Source: Alteriqipengyuania halimionae
GTDB lineage: Bacteria; Pseudomonadota; Alphaproteobacteria; Sphingomonadales; Sphingomonadaceae
Length of the DNA stretch: 64,000 nt
Reading direction: 5' to 3'
Assembly (NCBI RefSeq): GCF_009827575.1
Contig: NZ_WTYR01000001.1
Location: 1,957,001 to 2,021,000, forward strand
The position numbers and the translations under genes are program-made. Shown here piece after piece: positions 1 through 8,347 of this stretch. How positions within the stretch are numbered: position 1 is the first letter of the stretch; each line of letters starts with the position of its first letter. The notes under the pieces are model-generated. The model was not told the origin of the DNA, made no database searches, and saw nothing but the letters and a program-made list of their open reading frames with translations.

Positions 1-605
1 GGCTCGAGCATGAGCATTCCAATCGCGGGATCGCGACCGAGTGGTTCGATTACGGCCAGACGATCGCCATGCTGCCGCTGGGAGAGCACCAATCCTCGGC
101 GGTGCTGACCCTGCCGAGTGATGCGATCGAGCGCATCGCGGATTATGCGCCCGCCATTCTCGCCGCCGAGATCGAGCGGCGCTTCAGCGGCCGCCTCGGT
201 GCGATGCGCTTCGTTTCGGGCCCGCACGTCTATCCGCTCGCCACCACCTATGCCCGCCATTTCGCCAGCGACAGTGCGGCGCTGATCGGCGACGCGGCGG
301 TGGGGATGCACCCGGTCACCGCACACGGCTTCAATCTCGGCCTGCAATCCTCCGCTACGCTCGCCCGGCTTCTTTGCGACGCCGCCGCGAAACACCGCCC
401 GATCGCCACTCTGTTGTTGCTGCGACGCTACGAGGCCCGCCACCGCCTTGCGACCCGCGTGCTGTACAGCGGCACCAATCTGCTCGTCCGGCTCTATACC
501 ACCGAGCATCGCCGCGCCCGCTTCGCGCGCCAGGTCGCTCTCGTCGCGGCCGAGCGGCTCTCCCCGATCAATTCCGCAATTACCCGGATGGTGCTGCGGC
601 ACTGA
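1..605 (+). CDS. ubiM: UbiM-type FAD-dependent ubiquinone hydroxylase, C-terminal part
   Basis: The reading frame is open from base 3, so the gene starts before the window; about 200 C-terminal residues are present. The motif GDAAVGMHPVTAHGFNLGL is the GD-motif FAD/ribityl-binding segment of the UbiH/UbiF/COQ6 monooxygenase family, and the VTAHGFN variant is typical of UbiM (5-demethoxyubiquinol hydroxylase, ubiquinone synthesis). The N-terminal GxGxxG FAD motif lies outside the window, so the enzyme cannot be checked for completeness. It is followed 45 bases later by a desaturase gene on the same strand. The family is secure; the UbiM subfamily is likely. Confidence 0.8.
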   Translation, partial: LEHEHSNRGIATEWFDYGQTIAMLPLGEHQSSAVLTLPSDAIERIADYAPAILAAEIERRFSGRLGAMRFVSGPHVYPLATTYARHFASDSAALIGDAAVGMHPVTAHGFNLGLQSSATLARLLCDAAAKHRPIATLLLLRRYEARHRLATRVLYSGTNLLVRLYTTEHRRARFARQVALVAAERLSPINSAITRMVLRH

Positions 606-649
606 CCGGCGGGCGACTGCGCATCGCTTCCATCGAAGAGTAACCTGCA

Positions 650-1735
650 ATGCCTCCACATCCGCTTCATCCCGGCGCCGAAGACAACGACATGCTGCGC
701 CAGGCGGCCTTGCTGACCCGCGACCTGCATGGCCCCAACCCGCTGATCTATTGGATCGATTGCTTCGGTTCTGCCGCGATCGGCTATGCCGCGCTGCTGG
801 GCGCGATCGCCAGCGGCAATGCCGCGCTCACCGTCGCGCTGGTATTGCTTTCGATCTCGGCGCTGTATCGCGCGGTGCTGTTCATTCACGAGATCACCCA
901 TCTCGACCATCGGCTGCTGCCAGGCTTCCGGACGGCCTGGAATGTGGGCGTGGGCGCGACCGTCTTGCTCCCCTCTTTCCTTTACGAGGGCATTCACGCG
1001 GTCCACCATTCGCGCGTGCATTACGGGACCGAGCGCGATCCCGAATATCTTCCGCTCGCGCATATGCGCCCGTGGACGCTGCCGCTGTTCACGCTGGCCG
1101 CGGTGCTGATGCCGGCCCTGCTGCTCCTGCGCTTCGGCATTCTCGGCCCGCTGTCGTGGGTGATCCCGCCGCTGCGCCGTCTGCTGGTCGAGCGGTTTTC
1201 CTCGCTCGAAGTGAACCCGGCCTATCGCCGCCCAGCGCCGGAAGGCGCGTTCGCGCGCCGTTGGGTCGCGCAGGAGGCGGCCGCCAGCGTGGTTGCGATC
1301 GCGATCCTCGCCACCGCCGCGCTCGGAATCATGCCGCTGCGGGCCTTCGCGCTCTATTGCGTCGTCGTCGCGGGCGTCGCGCTGCTCAACCAGACCCGCA
1401 CGCTCGTCGCGCATCTGTGGGAGAACGATGGCGGTCAATTGTCGCTGACCGACCAGTATCGCGATAGCACCAATGTGCCGCCCGCCTTCCCCGGCGCGCT
1501 CTGGGCACCGGTCGGGCTGCGCTTTCACGCACTGCACCACCTTCTGCCGCGGCTGCCCTATCATGCGCTGCCCGAGGCGCATCGCCGTCTCAAGGCCACG
1601 CTGCCCGCGCCCTCTGCCTATCACGAGGCGAACTATCGCTCTTTGACCGTGCTCCTGGTGCGTCTGGGCCGGGCCACCGTCCATCGCGGCAAAGATCACC
1701 CGGTGCCGCCCGAGGGTTCGCAACATCCCTGCTAG
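650..1735 (+). CDS. Membrane fatty-acid desaturase family protein
   Basis: A 361-residue membrane protein with the three histidine clusters of the di-iron desaturase superfamily: HEITH at residues 80-84, HAVHH at 116-120 and a C-terminal HALHH around 285-290. Hydrophobic segments lie between the boxes (about 38-72, 100-112, 145-170 and 205-235). It should introduce a double bond or hydroxyl into an acyl chain or a carotenoid-type lipid at the inner membrane; the substrate cannot be read from sequence. The ATG at 650 is used; an in-frame ATG at 692 (MLRQAALL) is an alternative. It converges on the SCO gene, with a hairpin between them. Confidence 0.82.
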   Translation: MPPHPLHPGAEDNDMLRQAALLTRDLHGPNPLIYWIDCFGSAAIGYAALLGAIASGNAALTVALVLLSISALYRAVLFIHEITHLDHRLLPGFRTAWNVGVGATVLLPSFLYEGIHAVHHSRVHYGTERDPEYLPLAHMRPWTLPLFTLAAVLMPALLLLRFGILGPLSWVIPPLRRLLVERFSSLEVNPAYRRPAPEGAFARRWVAQEAAASVVAIAILATAALGIMPLRAFALYCVVVAGVALLNQTRTLVAHLWENDGGQLSLTDQYRDSTNVPPAFPGALWAPVGLRFHALHHLLPRLPYHALPEAHRRLKATLPAPSAYHEANYRSLTVLLVRLGRATVHRGKDHPVPPEGSQHPC

Positions 1736-1769
1736 AGGGATGGTCCAGGCATCCGGCCGGACATGCAAA

Positions 1770-1793
1770 AAGGGGCGCCTTCCAGCGCCCCTT
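1770..1793 (-). terminator. Rho-independent terminator between desaturase and SCO genes
   Basis: A 9-bp stem (AAGGGGCGC / GCGCCCCTT) with a 6-base loop. On the minus strand it is followed by a T run (the A run 1767-1771 on the plus strand), so it mainly ends the SCO/PCu(A)C transcript. It may also stop the desaturase transcript from the other side. Confidence 0.75.
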
Positions 1794-1804
1794 GTGCTTC
1801 AGCG

Positions 1805-2461
1805 TCACCCGACCAGTCGTTCGAGCTTGGCGAGCGAGGCTTCGGGTCCTTCCTGATAATCGATGATGCTCTGCAGCTTGCCCTCGCGGTCCATCAGATA
1901 GACCGCGGCGGTGTGGTCGATCGTGTAATCGCCGCCCTCGACCGGGACCTTCTCGTAATAGGCGTGGTAGGCTTTGGTCACCTTGGCGATATCCTCGTCG
2001 GAGCCGGTCAGCCCGATGATCGGCGTGCCGAACAGGTCGACATAGCGCCCGACATCCTCGGGGCTGTCATAGCCCGGGTCGACCGAGACGAACACGATTT
2101 CGAACCTGTCGCCATCCTCGCCCAGCTGCTGTCGCAGACGGGCCATCTTGGCCAGCGTCGTCGGGCACACGTCCGGGCACCGGGTGAAACCGAAGAAGAT
2201 CGCGAACGGCTTCCCCTTCAGCGTCTGGTCGGTAACGGTCGAGCCATCAGGCGCGGTCAGCGAAAACGCGCCGCCGACCGTATCGCCATAATTGGTCGGC
2301 TGATCGGGCGCAGACGGCCGATCGGGGCCGAACAGCGCCAGCAGTCCGATCCCGGCGAAGATCGCCACCAGCACCCAGACGACCTTGTGAAAGGTCTTCT
2401 GTCCCGCGGCGCGTTCCTCCGGGGTCTGCTCTTCCTCGAGCTCGGGAAACGGATCAGCCAT
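1805..2461 (-). CDS. SCO family copper chaperone / cytochrome oxidase assembly protein
   Basis: SCO/SenC thioredoxin-fold protein (218 residues from the ATG at 2461) that delivers copper to the CuA centre of cytochrome c oxidase in the periplasm. An N-terminal cytoplasmic stretch is followed by a membrane anchor at about 27-44. The copper ligands are visible: C95 and C99 in CPDVC, and the distal histidine H183 in TIDHTAAVY. The start at 2461 is preferred to upstream in-frame codons because it gives the usual short cytoplasmic tail. It overlaps the end of the PCu(A)C gene by 8 bases, indicating translational coupling. An in-frame ATG at 2470 is also possible. Confidence 0.9.
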   Translation of the reverse strand: MADPFPELEEEQTPEERAAGQKTFHKVVWVLVAIFAGIGLLALFGPDRPSAPDQPTNYGDTVGGAFSLTAPDGSTVTDQTLKGKPFAIFFGFTRCPDVCPTTLAKMARLRQQLGEDGDRFEIVFVSVDPGYDSPEDVGRYVDLFGTPIIGLTGSDEDIAKVTKAYHAYYEKVPVEGGDYTIDHTAAVYLMDREGKLQSIIDYQEGPEASLAKLERLVG

Positions 2462-3005
2462 CGTCGCCATCCGACGCGTCGCCCATCGACGCCTGCGAGC
2501 CGACCGGCTGCACCGCGAGCTCGACCTCGACCGCACCGGCTTTCTCGAAGGTAAGCGTCAGCGGCACGGTCTCGCCCTGCGTCAGCGGCTGTGCCAGCCC
2601 CATCAGCATGATGTGATAGCTGCCCGGCTTAAGGGTGACGGTGCCGCCTGCGGGAATCTCCAAACCGTCCGTCAACTGGCGCATGCGCATCACCCCATCG
2701 GTCATGTCGACCGTATGGACCTGCACTTCGCGTGCTGCGGGCGTCGATCCGCCGATCAGCCTGTCTCCGCCGGCGCCGCTATTGGCTATGGTCATGAAGG
2801 CGCCACCGGCATCCTGGCCCTCGGCGGTTTCACGCGACCACGGCGCAGTGATGGCGATCTCGCTCGCGGCGCTTTCGCTCGCTGCAGGATCGGCTTCGAT
2901 TTCGGAACTGCACGCTCCGGTTGCAAGGATCAGCGCCGCAGCGCCGAGGGCGGCAAGCGCCGAATGGATGGTCCGCCCCATCGGGCGGGTCGTCTTGATA
3001 TGCAT
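2454..3005 (-). CDS. Periplasmic copper chaperone PCu(A)C family lipoprotein
   Basis: A 183-residue lipoprotein: signal peptide with lipobox LATGAC, a low-complexity linker, then the PCu(A)C (DUF461) domain from about residue 47. The H/M copper motif is visible: H in VHTVDM, methionines in VMRMRQ, then H and M in SYHIMLMG. The family supplies Cu(I) to SCO and the CuA site. It sits directly upstream of, and overlaps, the SCO gene, and a DUF2946 gene lies just upstream on the same strand, a common copper/oxidase grouping. The ATG at 3005 has a GGAG about 9 bases upstream; an in-frame ATG at 2981 is an alternative. Confidence 0.88.
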   Translation of the reverse strand: MHIKTTRPMGRTIHSALAALGAAALILATGACSSEIEADPAASESAASEIAITAPWSRETAEGQDAGGAFMTIANSGAGGDRLIGGSTPAAREVQVHTVDMTDGVMRMRQLTDGLEIPAGGTVTLKPGSYHIMLMGLAQPLTQGETVPLTLTFEKAGAVEVELAVQPVGSQASMGDASDGDDG

Positions 3006-3078
3006 ATTCTCTACTCCGACAAACCGGCACGCGCATTTCGGGCGCGCGTCGGCATGCTGACAATTCAGGTGATGATGG

Positions 3079-3489
3079 TCAGGCCGCTGACGGAGGGCCG
3101 CGCAATGGCGGTCTTAGATAGGGATTTGGCCGGACCGGCAGACGCCGCCCGGGCGCAAAGCCGAGCACGAGGATGAAGGCGACCGCCAGCGCCAGCAGCA
3201 CCGCATCAGCGCCGCTATCGACGACCTTGGCCAGGCTCGAGAAGGCGCAATGCTCCCCCTTTTTCGCGCCATGCGATTGCTCGCTGCCAGTGTCCTTGCC
3301 TGGGATAACTATCCGGACCTGCTTGAGGCCCCCGGTCGCATCGGAACAGATCGTTACGGTGAGCACCCGATCGGGCGATGGCGCAACCATGAAGCCGGCA
3401 GGAATGGTCGCCTTGATGAAGAACGCCAGCACAAGCAACGCCAACGCAAAATGGCGGCGTTCCCGAATCGAGGCGCGCAAGGACTGCAT
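3079..3489 (-). CDS. DUF2946-like small membrane protein
   Basis: A 136-residue protein with a hydrophobic N-terminal segment (about 13-33, containing the IPAGFM signature), a periplasmic loop with Cys residues (TICSD and HCAFS), a second hydrophobic segment at about 97-113 and a basic, proline-rich tail. This layout matches the DUF2946/DUF2946-like family often found beside SCO and PCu(A)C copper genes. Biochemical function is unknown; a role in copper handling is inferred from the neighbours only. It is separated by 73 bases from the PCu(A)C gene and could share its transcript. Confidence 0.65.
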   Translation of the reverse strand: MQSLRASIRERRHFALALLVLAFFIKATIPAGFMVAPSPDRVLTVTICSDATGGLKQVRIVIPGKDTGSEQSHGAKKGEHCAFSSLAKVVDSGADAVLLALAVAFILVLGFAPGRRLPVRPNPYLRPPLRGPPSAA

Positions 3490-3584
3490 CAGGGCTGCGC
3501 CTTAGAATGCGGCCGTGCAAGTGTCAGCCGGTGGCTGCGCAAATGCGGCGAAGCGCGCCGACCGGTGCAGGCCAGCGCGCTTCG

Positions 3585-3627
3585 AAAAAGGCGGGTGGTC
3601 CCGGCGAAGAACCTCTCCGCCGGGACC
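3585..3627 (-). terminator. Terminator of the sigma factor gene
   Basis: A 10-bp stem GGTCCCGGCG / CGCCGGGACC (3597-3606 and 3618-3627) with an 11-base loop. On the minus strand a T5 run follows at 3589-3585. It lies just after the stop codon of the sigma factor gene at 3642. Confidence 0.75.
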
Positions 3628-3641
3628 GGGTTTCGAGTGCC

Positions 3642-4691
3642 TCAGGCGAACAAACCGCCCGACTGGTGGGGTGCCGTGGCAACCGGCAGGTTGGCGTTCG
3701 GGTGCCGTTCGGATGCCGGTTCGGTCGGGCGCGACACCGTGACCATCCGGTTGTGCGGCTGATGCATGGCCGGCAGGATCTCGGCGGGAGTGGTTGCGGC
3801 TCCAGGCGTCTGCGCAACCGTATCGCTCTGGATACCGGCCTGTTCGGCAAGCATGGCGAAGCGGGGATCGGTGCTGACCAGTTGCGCCATCTTCTTGCTG
3901 GCCCGGCGCACGATCTGACGGATACGTTCGCGGGTCAGGCTCGTATCGAGGCTCAGTGCCAGGCGGGTATCGCCCGAGTACATGCTGCGCTCGATGATGG
4001 CGCGATCGCGCTCGAGCCGTTCGTGCAGCCGCGCCAGTTCGATCGGATCGGGGCCAGCCACATGCGCGCGAAAACTGGCCGGAAGATCGGGACGGACTTC
4101 GCGAATGTCGCGCTTCGGACGGCGGGCACGGGCGCGCTTTCGCAGCTGCTCGACTCCCGCCTTGCGTTCGGATTCGATATAGGCGTGCACCAGTGCCTTG
4201 CAGGTCTGACCAGCGAGATGCTCGGCAGCAGACTGCTCGGTGCGTTCCTGCGCTTCTTCGTCTTCGATCAGCGCTTCGAGACTGGTTTCCTCACCGTCCT
4301 CGGTCCTCGTTCCCGCATGGATCGTGACGGTGACGGCGCCGACCTTGCGCGCCGACGGCCGCTGGTCGGTCATCACGCGGAAGCGCAGGCTCTGCAGTTC
4401 GCCGCGGATCTGCCAGTTGAGGAATGTGGTGAACTTGGCCTTGGTCGGGTCGTAGGCCTCGATCGCGCGGTGAACCGCGATGGCGCAAGCCTGTTCGGCG
4501 TCCTCGTAATGGGCGACCAGGCCGTATTGCCGAATGAAATGACGAATACGAGGCGCTGCGAGCTTGAGAATTCTGGCAAAAGCCCGATCGATATTGGCAC
4601 GCTGCTTTGCGGAACCGCGCGAACTATCCTCATTTTTATTCACGATAACTTCGGCGACGGCGACTTCTAGTGCTTCGGTAGCTTTGGACAT
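3642..4691 (-). CDS. Sigma-70 family RNA polymerase sigma factor at the edge of the flagellar cluster
   Basis: A 349-residue protein. Residues about 45-95 match sigma region 2: a DAEQACAIAVHRAIEAYD helix, then KFTTFLNWQIRGEL, the core-binding and -10-recognition segment. Residues about 225-265 carry a region-4 helix-turn-helix (SLTRERIRQIVRRAS). Between them is a charged linker rich in Arg and Lys, and the last 85 or so residues form a Pro/Thr-rich tail with no recognised domain. It is neither full-length RpoD nor a standard FliA; it most resembles group 3/RpoH-like factors. The ATG at 4691 is chosen because GGGGGA lies 5-6 bases before it; an upstream in-frame ATG at 4718 lacks this. A role in flagellar transcription is inferred from position and from its TAGAAT box. 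Confidence 0.8.
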   Translation of the reverse strand: MSKATEALEVAVAEVIVNKNEDSSRGSAKQRANIDRAFARILKLAAPRIRHFIRQYGLVAHYEDAEQACAIAVHRAIEAYDPTKAKFTTFLNWQIRGELQSLRFRVMTDQRPSARKVGAVTVTIHAGTRTEDGEETSLEALIEDEEAQERTEQSAAEHLAGQTCKALVHAYIESERKAGVEQLRKRARARRPKRDIREVRPDLPASFRAHVAGPDPIELARLHERLERDRAIIERSMYSGDTRLALSLDTSLTRERIRQIVRRASKKMAQLVSTDPRFAMLAEQAGIQSDTVAQTPGAATTPAEILPAMHQPHNRMVTVSRPTEPASERHPNANLPVATAPHQSGGLFA

Positions 4692-4771
4692 TGCAATCCC
4701 CCGTATGTTTGAAGCCATCTTGTTTTGATGGCGCGATACGGACTTTCTAGGATCGGACCTCCCTCATGTAT

Positions 4772-4792
4772 CTTAGGGTATTCTACTCTAAG
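4772..4792 (-). promoter_or_regulatory. Palindrome overlapping the putative -10 box of the sigma factor gene
   Basis: Two 8-base arms, CTTAGGGT and ACTCTAAG, with one mismatch, surround a 5-base centre. Read on the minus strand the centre contains TAGAAT (4785-4780), the same -10-like box seen before flagellar operons in this window. The leader to the ATG at 4691 would be about 80 bases. A palindrome over a -10 box suggests an operator for a dimeric repressor or activator; that is inference. Confidence 0.5.
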
Positions 4793-4962
4793 CAGTCTTA
4801 CGGCACCCCCCTTCCGGGAATCTACGTAAGGCGAGCGCACCGTTCTCCAGAGGCAGGGAAACCTTGATCGGGCATGCCATATTATGCTGCAGGACGCTTT
4901 GCTGCGCTGCCCCCGGACAGCAGCTCGTTTTCCAACGACTTGCGCCCAAGGGGAGAGGCCGT

Positions 4963-5985
4963 TCAGGAGCTGTTCGGCAGCGACGCACCGGCGAATCGAT
5001 CGGGACGAATTTTGCGCGCGATATAGGTGTCGAGCCAATCGCGATGCGCGGCAGACGCATCGCCAATGCGCGCGATCCGTTCGAGCGCGGGGGCCGCGCC
5101 GATCTGCGCCTTGAGCAGGCGCGAGGCGCGTCCGTCGGCCAAGCCGCCCTTGAGATAACGTATCGCATCGCCCGGACCTAGGTGGTGACCGAGATAGGCA
5201 ATTTTCGCGAGCGCGTCCGGATTGTCGCCCGTGCGGATCCCCGCCTTGCGGATAGTGGCGATGTTGGACCGGGCATAATCGGCAATACTATTGATCGACG
5301 CGGTCGCATCGTATCGCAGCGCAAGCAGCGAGCCACGCGCGGAGGAGGCCACCCGACCATTCTGATCGATCCAGCCCTTCTGTCGCGCTACGTCGTGCAG
5401 CCAGGTGCCGGCCGTCTGCGCCATCCCGATCCAGGTGCCCGAGAGAAACTGGCCGAGCCCCGCCGCGCTCGAGCGCGGGTTGCGCGACCTCAGGTTCCAG
5501 CTGCCGTCGGGACGCTTAGCCGCTTCGGCATCGACTATCGCGGCAAGAGTGGACGCCGGCAATCCGCTACGCTCCGCAGCTGCCTGCAGCGTCGCGGCAT
5601 GCCCGGCATTGGGACCGAGGGTGGAAAGGGCACCGATGCCGGTTTCGGAGCCAAGGCGGGTCAGCGAGCCAACAGACCGATCAACGACCGGACCCGCGGG
5701 CGCGTCCACCCGGATCGCCGGGCTGACGCTTTCGGGCGTCACAGGAAGAAGATCGGCCACAGGGGGAAGCGCGGGTGACTGGCGCCCGGTGCCGAGCAAG
5801 CCCCCCACCCCCATCGGCATCAGCATCGCGGCATGGCGACAGGGTGCTTCCGCACCCGCGTGCTTGTCTTGCGCATTGCCGATGGCCGCCTGCCAGAGGC
5901 GGTCGGTCATTTCAGCGCGGGCCTGCGTATAGATTACGCGCGCGCGATCCTGCGGAGAGAGGGATTCAAGACCTGCCGTCTGCAT
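4963..5985 (-). CDS. SLT-type lytic transglycosylase-like peptidoglycan hydrolase (flagellar)
   Basis: A 340-residue protein without an obvious Sec signal. Residues about 130-260 resemble the transglycosylase SLT fold: a glutamate in IVDAEAA (E154, probable catalytic acid) and the AAGLGQFLSGTW segment, equivalent to the GLMQ-x-T motif. The N-terminal 125 residues are low-complexity. It is the last gene of the flbT-fliI-fliJ operon, 6 bases after fliJ, so it probably opens peptidoglycan for the rod. The rod-binding FlgJ in this window lacks a hydrolase domain, which fits a separate enzyme here. Confidence 0.72.
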   Translation of the reverse strand: MQTAGLESLSPQDRARVIYTQARAEMTDRLWQAAIGNAQDKHAGAEAPCRHAAMLMPMGVGGLLGTGRQSPALPPVADLLPVTPESVSPAIRVDAPAGPVVDRSVGSLTRLGSETGIGALSTLGPNAGHAATLQAAAERSGLPASTLAAIVDAEAAKRPDGSWNLRSRNPRSSAAGLGQFLSGTWIGMAQTAGTWLHDVARQKGWIDQNGRVASSARGSLLALRYDATASINSIADYARSNIATIRKAGIRTGDNPDALAKIAYLGHHLGPGDAIRYLKGGLADGRASRLLKAQIGAAPALERIARIGDASAAHRDWLDTYIARKIRPDRFAGASLPNSS

Positions 5986-5991
5986 GTGGTA

Positions 5992-6444
5992 TCACCGCGT
6001 TGATGGCCGGAGAGGCTCGGGTTTGCCTATTTGGCGAAAGGAAGAGGTGTGCCGGGCGGCGCACAGATCGTCGGTTTCGCGCTGTGCAGCCTGCGCCATC
6101 CGTCGATCGTGGTCGGCGCGAAATGCCTCGACAGCGGTCTCGAGCACGTGCTGGGAGCCATGGGCGTCGATCGCCGCTTGACGCAGGCGATCGACGTCCT
6201 GCGATATGGTTGCGCGCTCCTGTGCGAGTTGCGCGTGCTGGAACTTTCTGCGCTTGATGAAGGCCTCGGCGGAGGCCGACCAGCTTTCGCCAAATGCTTT
6301 GCGTTCGCGCGCAAGTTCTTGTTCGAGCGCTTCGCTGTCGCGATCGATCTCGGCCAGCTGCGCGGTCCGGGTATGAAGAGCGATTCGCGTCTCGTCGATT
6401 TCCCTTCGGCGCAAGCGCAGGACCGTGTCGAAAGGCGTCTTCAT
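5992..6444 (-). CDS. fliJ: FliJ-like flagellar export protein
   Basis: A 150-residue, highly charged, almost wholly helical protein beginning MKTPFDTVLRLRRREID and predicted as a long antiparallel coiled coil, the FliJ pattern. FliJ links the FliI ATPase ring to the FlhA export gate and moves chaperones. Its start overlaps the fliI stop (ATGA), the usual fliI-fliJ coupling. FliJ proteins diverge quickly; the call rests on size, coiled-coil character and position. Confidence 0.82.
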   Translation of the reverse strand: MKTPFDTVLRLRRREIDETRIALHTRTAQLAEIDRDSEALEQELARERKAFGESWSASAEAFIKRRKFQHAQLAQERATISQDVDRLRQAAIDAHGSQHVLETAVEAFRADHDRRMAQAAQRETDDLCAARHTSSFRQIGKPEPLRPSTR

Positions 6445-7769
6445 TGCGGAGTCTCTTTCATCAGTTCGCCGAGACTGGCAAAGGCCTGATCCAGCGATCC
6501 ACGATCACTTGTGGCTTGCTTCAGCAGGTCCTCGATCGCCGGCGCGAGGCGGATCGCCTCGTCGACGCTGGGATCGGCACCGGACTTGTACGCGCCAAGC
6601 CGGACGAGTTCCTCCATGTCTCCATAGGTCGAGAGATGCGCAAGGGCTGCGAGGCGAAGTCGGTTTTGCTCCTCATCGTGACACTCGGGGAGCATGCGCG
6701 AGACCGATTTGAGGATATCGATCGCAGGAAAGCGCCCTCGCTCCGCGATCTTGCGCGACATGACAATGTGGCCGTCGAGGATGCCGCGCACGGCATCGGC
6801 GATCGGCTCGTCGTGATCGTCGCCATCGACCAGCACGCTGAAAAGGCCGGTAATCGACCCCTGGCCGGGACCTCCGGGCCCTGCGCGTTCGAGCAGGCGC
6901 GGCAATTCTGCGAACACCGTGGGCGTGTAGCCCTTGGTCGCCGGGGGCTCGCCATTGGCCAGTCCGATCTCTCGCTGCGCCATGGCGAAGCGTGTGATCG
7001 AATCCATCAGGCACATCACATCGCGACCGGAATCGCGGAAATGTTCTGCAACCGCCATCGTGGTCCAGGCAGCCTGCCGACGCATCAAGGCGGGGGAATC
7101 CGAAGTGGCCACCACGACGACGCTGCGCGCGAGGCCTTCGGGCCCGAGATCGTCCTCGATGAATTCCTGCACCTCGCGGCCACGCTCGCCGATCAGGCCG
7201 ATCACGGCCACGTCGGTCTCGACCCATCGCGCCAGCATCGAAAGCAGGGTGGACTTGCCCACCCCTGATCCTGCGAACAGACCGAGACGTTGCCCGCGGC
7301 ACAGCGGCGCAAAGATGTCGAACGCACGAATGCCCGTTTCGAGCTTTCGGCCCACACGCGTGCGGTTGGCGGCAGCAGGCGGGCCGGCCTTGAAGGGACG
7401 CGCCTCGGGACCGATTGCAAGCGGCCCCTTGCCGTCGATCGGTCGGCCAAGCCCGTCCACCACCCTGCCGAGCCACTGGTCGGTGGGGCGCAGTATGGAT
7501 TGGCCCTGCAACAGATCGGCCCGGCAACCGGTGGCGATGCCGTGAGAATCGTTGAAAGCAAGGCAATGCGCCGTGTCTCGGTCGAGCCCGGTGACCTCGG
7601 CGTCGATGGTCCCGCCATCGCAGTCGATCGCGATGCGCGAACCGATCCGGGCCGCACCCAGCAGGCCGTCGACTTCGATCAGCGCCCCGTGCACCGCCGC
7701 GACCGAGCCGAAGTGCCGATCGTGCGGGAGCGTACGGATCGCCCGCGCGGCGGAAACCAGCGTTTGCAT
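6441..7769 (-). CDS. fliI: Flagellum-specific ATPase FliI
   Basis: A 442-residue homologue of the F1 ATPase beta subunit that energises flagellar protein export. The Walker A motif GSGVGKST lies at about 167-174, followed by VAVIGLIGERGREVQEF and a Walker B segment ending VMCLMDSITRFA. The ATG at 7769 is chosen because it lies 8 bases after the flbT stop and gives the standard N-terminus; upstream in-frame codons would overlap flbT. It overlaps fliJ by 4 bases. Confidence 0.96.
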   Translation of the reverse strand: MQTLVSAARAIRTLPHDRHFGSVAAVHGALIEVDGLLGAARIGSRIAIDCDGGTIDAEVTGLDRDTAHCLAFNDSHGIATGCRADLLQGQSILRPTDQWLGRVVDGLGRPIDGKGPLAIGPEARPFKAGPPAAANRTRVGRKLETGIRAFDIFAPLCRGQRLGLFAGSGVGKSTLLSMLARWVETDVAVIGLIGERGREVQEFIEDDLGPEGLARSVVVVATSDSPALMRRQAAWTTMAVAEHFRDSGRDVMCLMDSITRFAMAQREIGLANGEPPATKGYTPTVFAELPRLLERAGPGGPGQGSITGLFSVLVDGDDHDEPIADAVRGILDGHIVMSRKIAERGRFPAIDILKSVSRMLPECHDEEQNRLRLAALAHLSTYGDMEELVRLGAYKSGADPSVDEAIRLAPAIEDLLKQATSDRGSLDQAFASLGELMKETPQ

Positions 7770-7779
7770 CGCCAGTCCG

Positions 7780-8184
7780 TCAGGCCGCGTCCGCCGGGGC
7801 CAGACGCTCAAGGACCTGGCTTTCATAGGCGATCAAGGCGCGGCAGTCGTTGAGCGCGCGATAGAAATCGCATTGGGCCACATGGGTCGCGAACGAGATG
7901 CAGTGCGCCTTCGCTTCGGGCGCTTCCACAGCGTCCATGAAGTCTCCGAAGAGCGCGAGTATCTGATCCTGATATTGGCTCAGATTGGCAGGATCGAGAT
8001 AGGCCAGCATGCAGGCGAGATAGAGCCGACGTGCCGGCGAGTTCGCTTCCTCGGGCGTCATGACGTCGCGCCCGCGCAGGATTGCCGCGGTGTTCTCGAC
8101 CACGATCTCGGCGCGGCCGACAGAGCGCAGAACCGCGCCGTTGATGACGACTTTTTCACCGTCGCGAAGATTGATGTGGAGCAT
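7780..8184 (-). CDS. flbT: Flagellar biosynthesis repressor FlbT
   Basis: A 134-residue protein starting MLHINLRDGEKVVINGAVLR, the typical FlbT N-terminus. In Caulobacter FlbT destabilises flagellin mRNA and works opposite FlaF. The ATG at 8184 has GGGGG 7 bases upstream; an in-frame upstream ATG at 8214 would start inside the promoter box. It is the first gene of the flbT-fliI-fliJ-hydrolase operon and is divergent from flgE. Its partner gene flaF lies 45 kb away at 52926. Confidence 0.92.
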   Translation of the reverse strand: MLHINLRDGEKVVINGAVLRSVGRAEIVVENTAAILRGRDVMTPEEANSPARRLYLACMLAYLDPANLSQYQDQILALFGDFMDAVEAPEAKAHCISFATHVAQCDFYRALNDCRALIAYESQVLERLAPADAA

Positions 8185-8212
8185 TGCGCGTCCCCCTTGA
8201 TTGGATGCCCCC

Positions 8213-8296
8213 ATTATAGAGAGGCGCGACCGTCGGCGGGCCCAAGGCGGAAAAAACTGCTCCTTTTTGGGTTCGTGTGGTCGGCTCTCCTACAAT
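8213..8296. promoter_or_regulatory. Divergent flbT/flgE control region: two TANAAT boxes around a central A tract
   Basis: On the minus strand TATAAT (8218-8213, followed by GG) precedes flbT by 28 bases. On the plus strand TACAAT (8291-8296, followed by GC) precedes the flgE start. Between them lies an A6 tract (8251-8256) in the context GGCGGAAAAAACTGC; its centre is 35.5 bp from the first box and 37.5 bp from the second. A T5 tract follows at 8264-8268. The symmetry suggests a shared activator site for two sigma-70-type promoters. Confidence 0.6.
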
Positions 8297-8347
8297 GCAG
8301 ATGTGAGTTTAGGGGCGCGTTGCCCGCAAAGCAGGAGTTGCAATTCA

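Noticed and set aside
494-1768. Long minus-strand open frame opposite the desaturase
   Set aside because: Composition is Arg/Gln/Gly-rich as expected for the complement of high-GC coding DNA; the plus strand encodes a clear desaturase.
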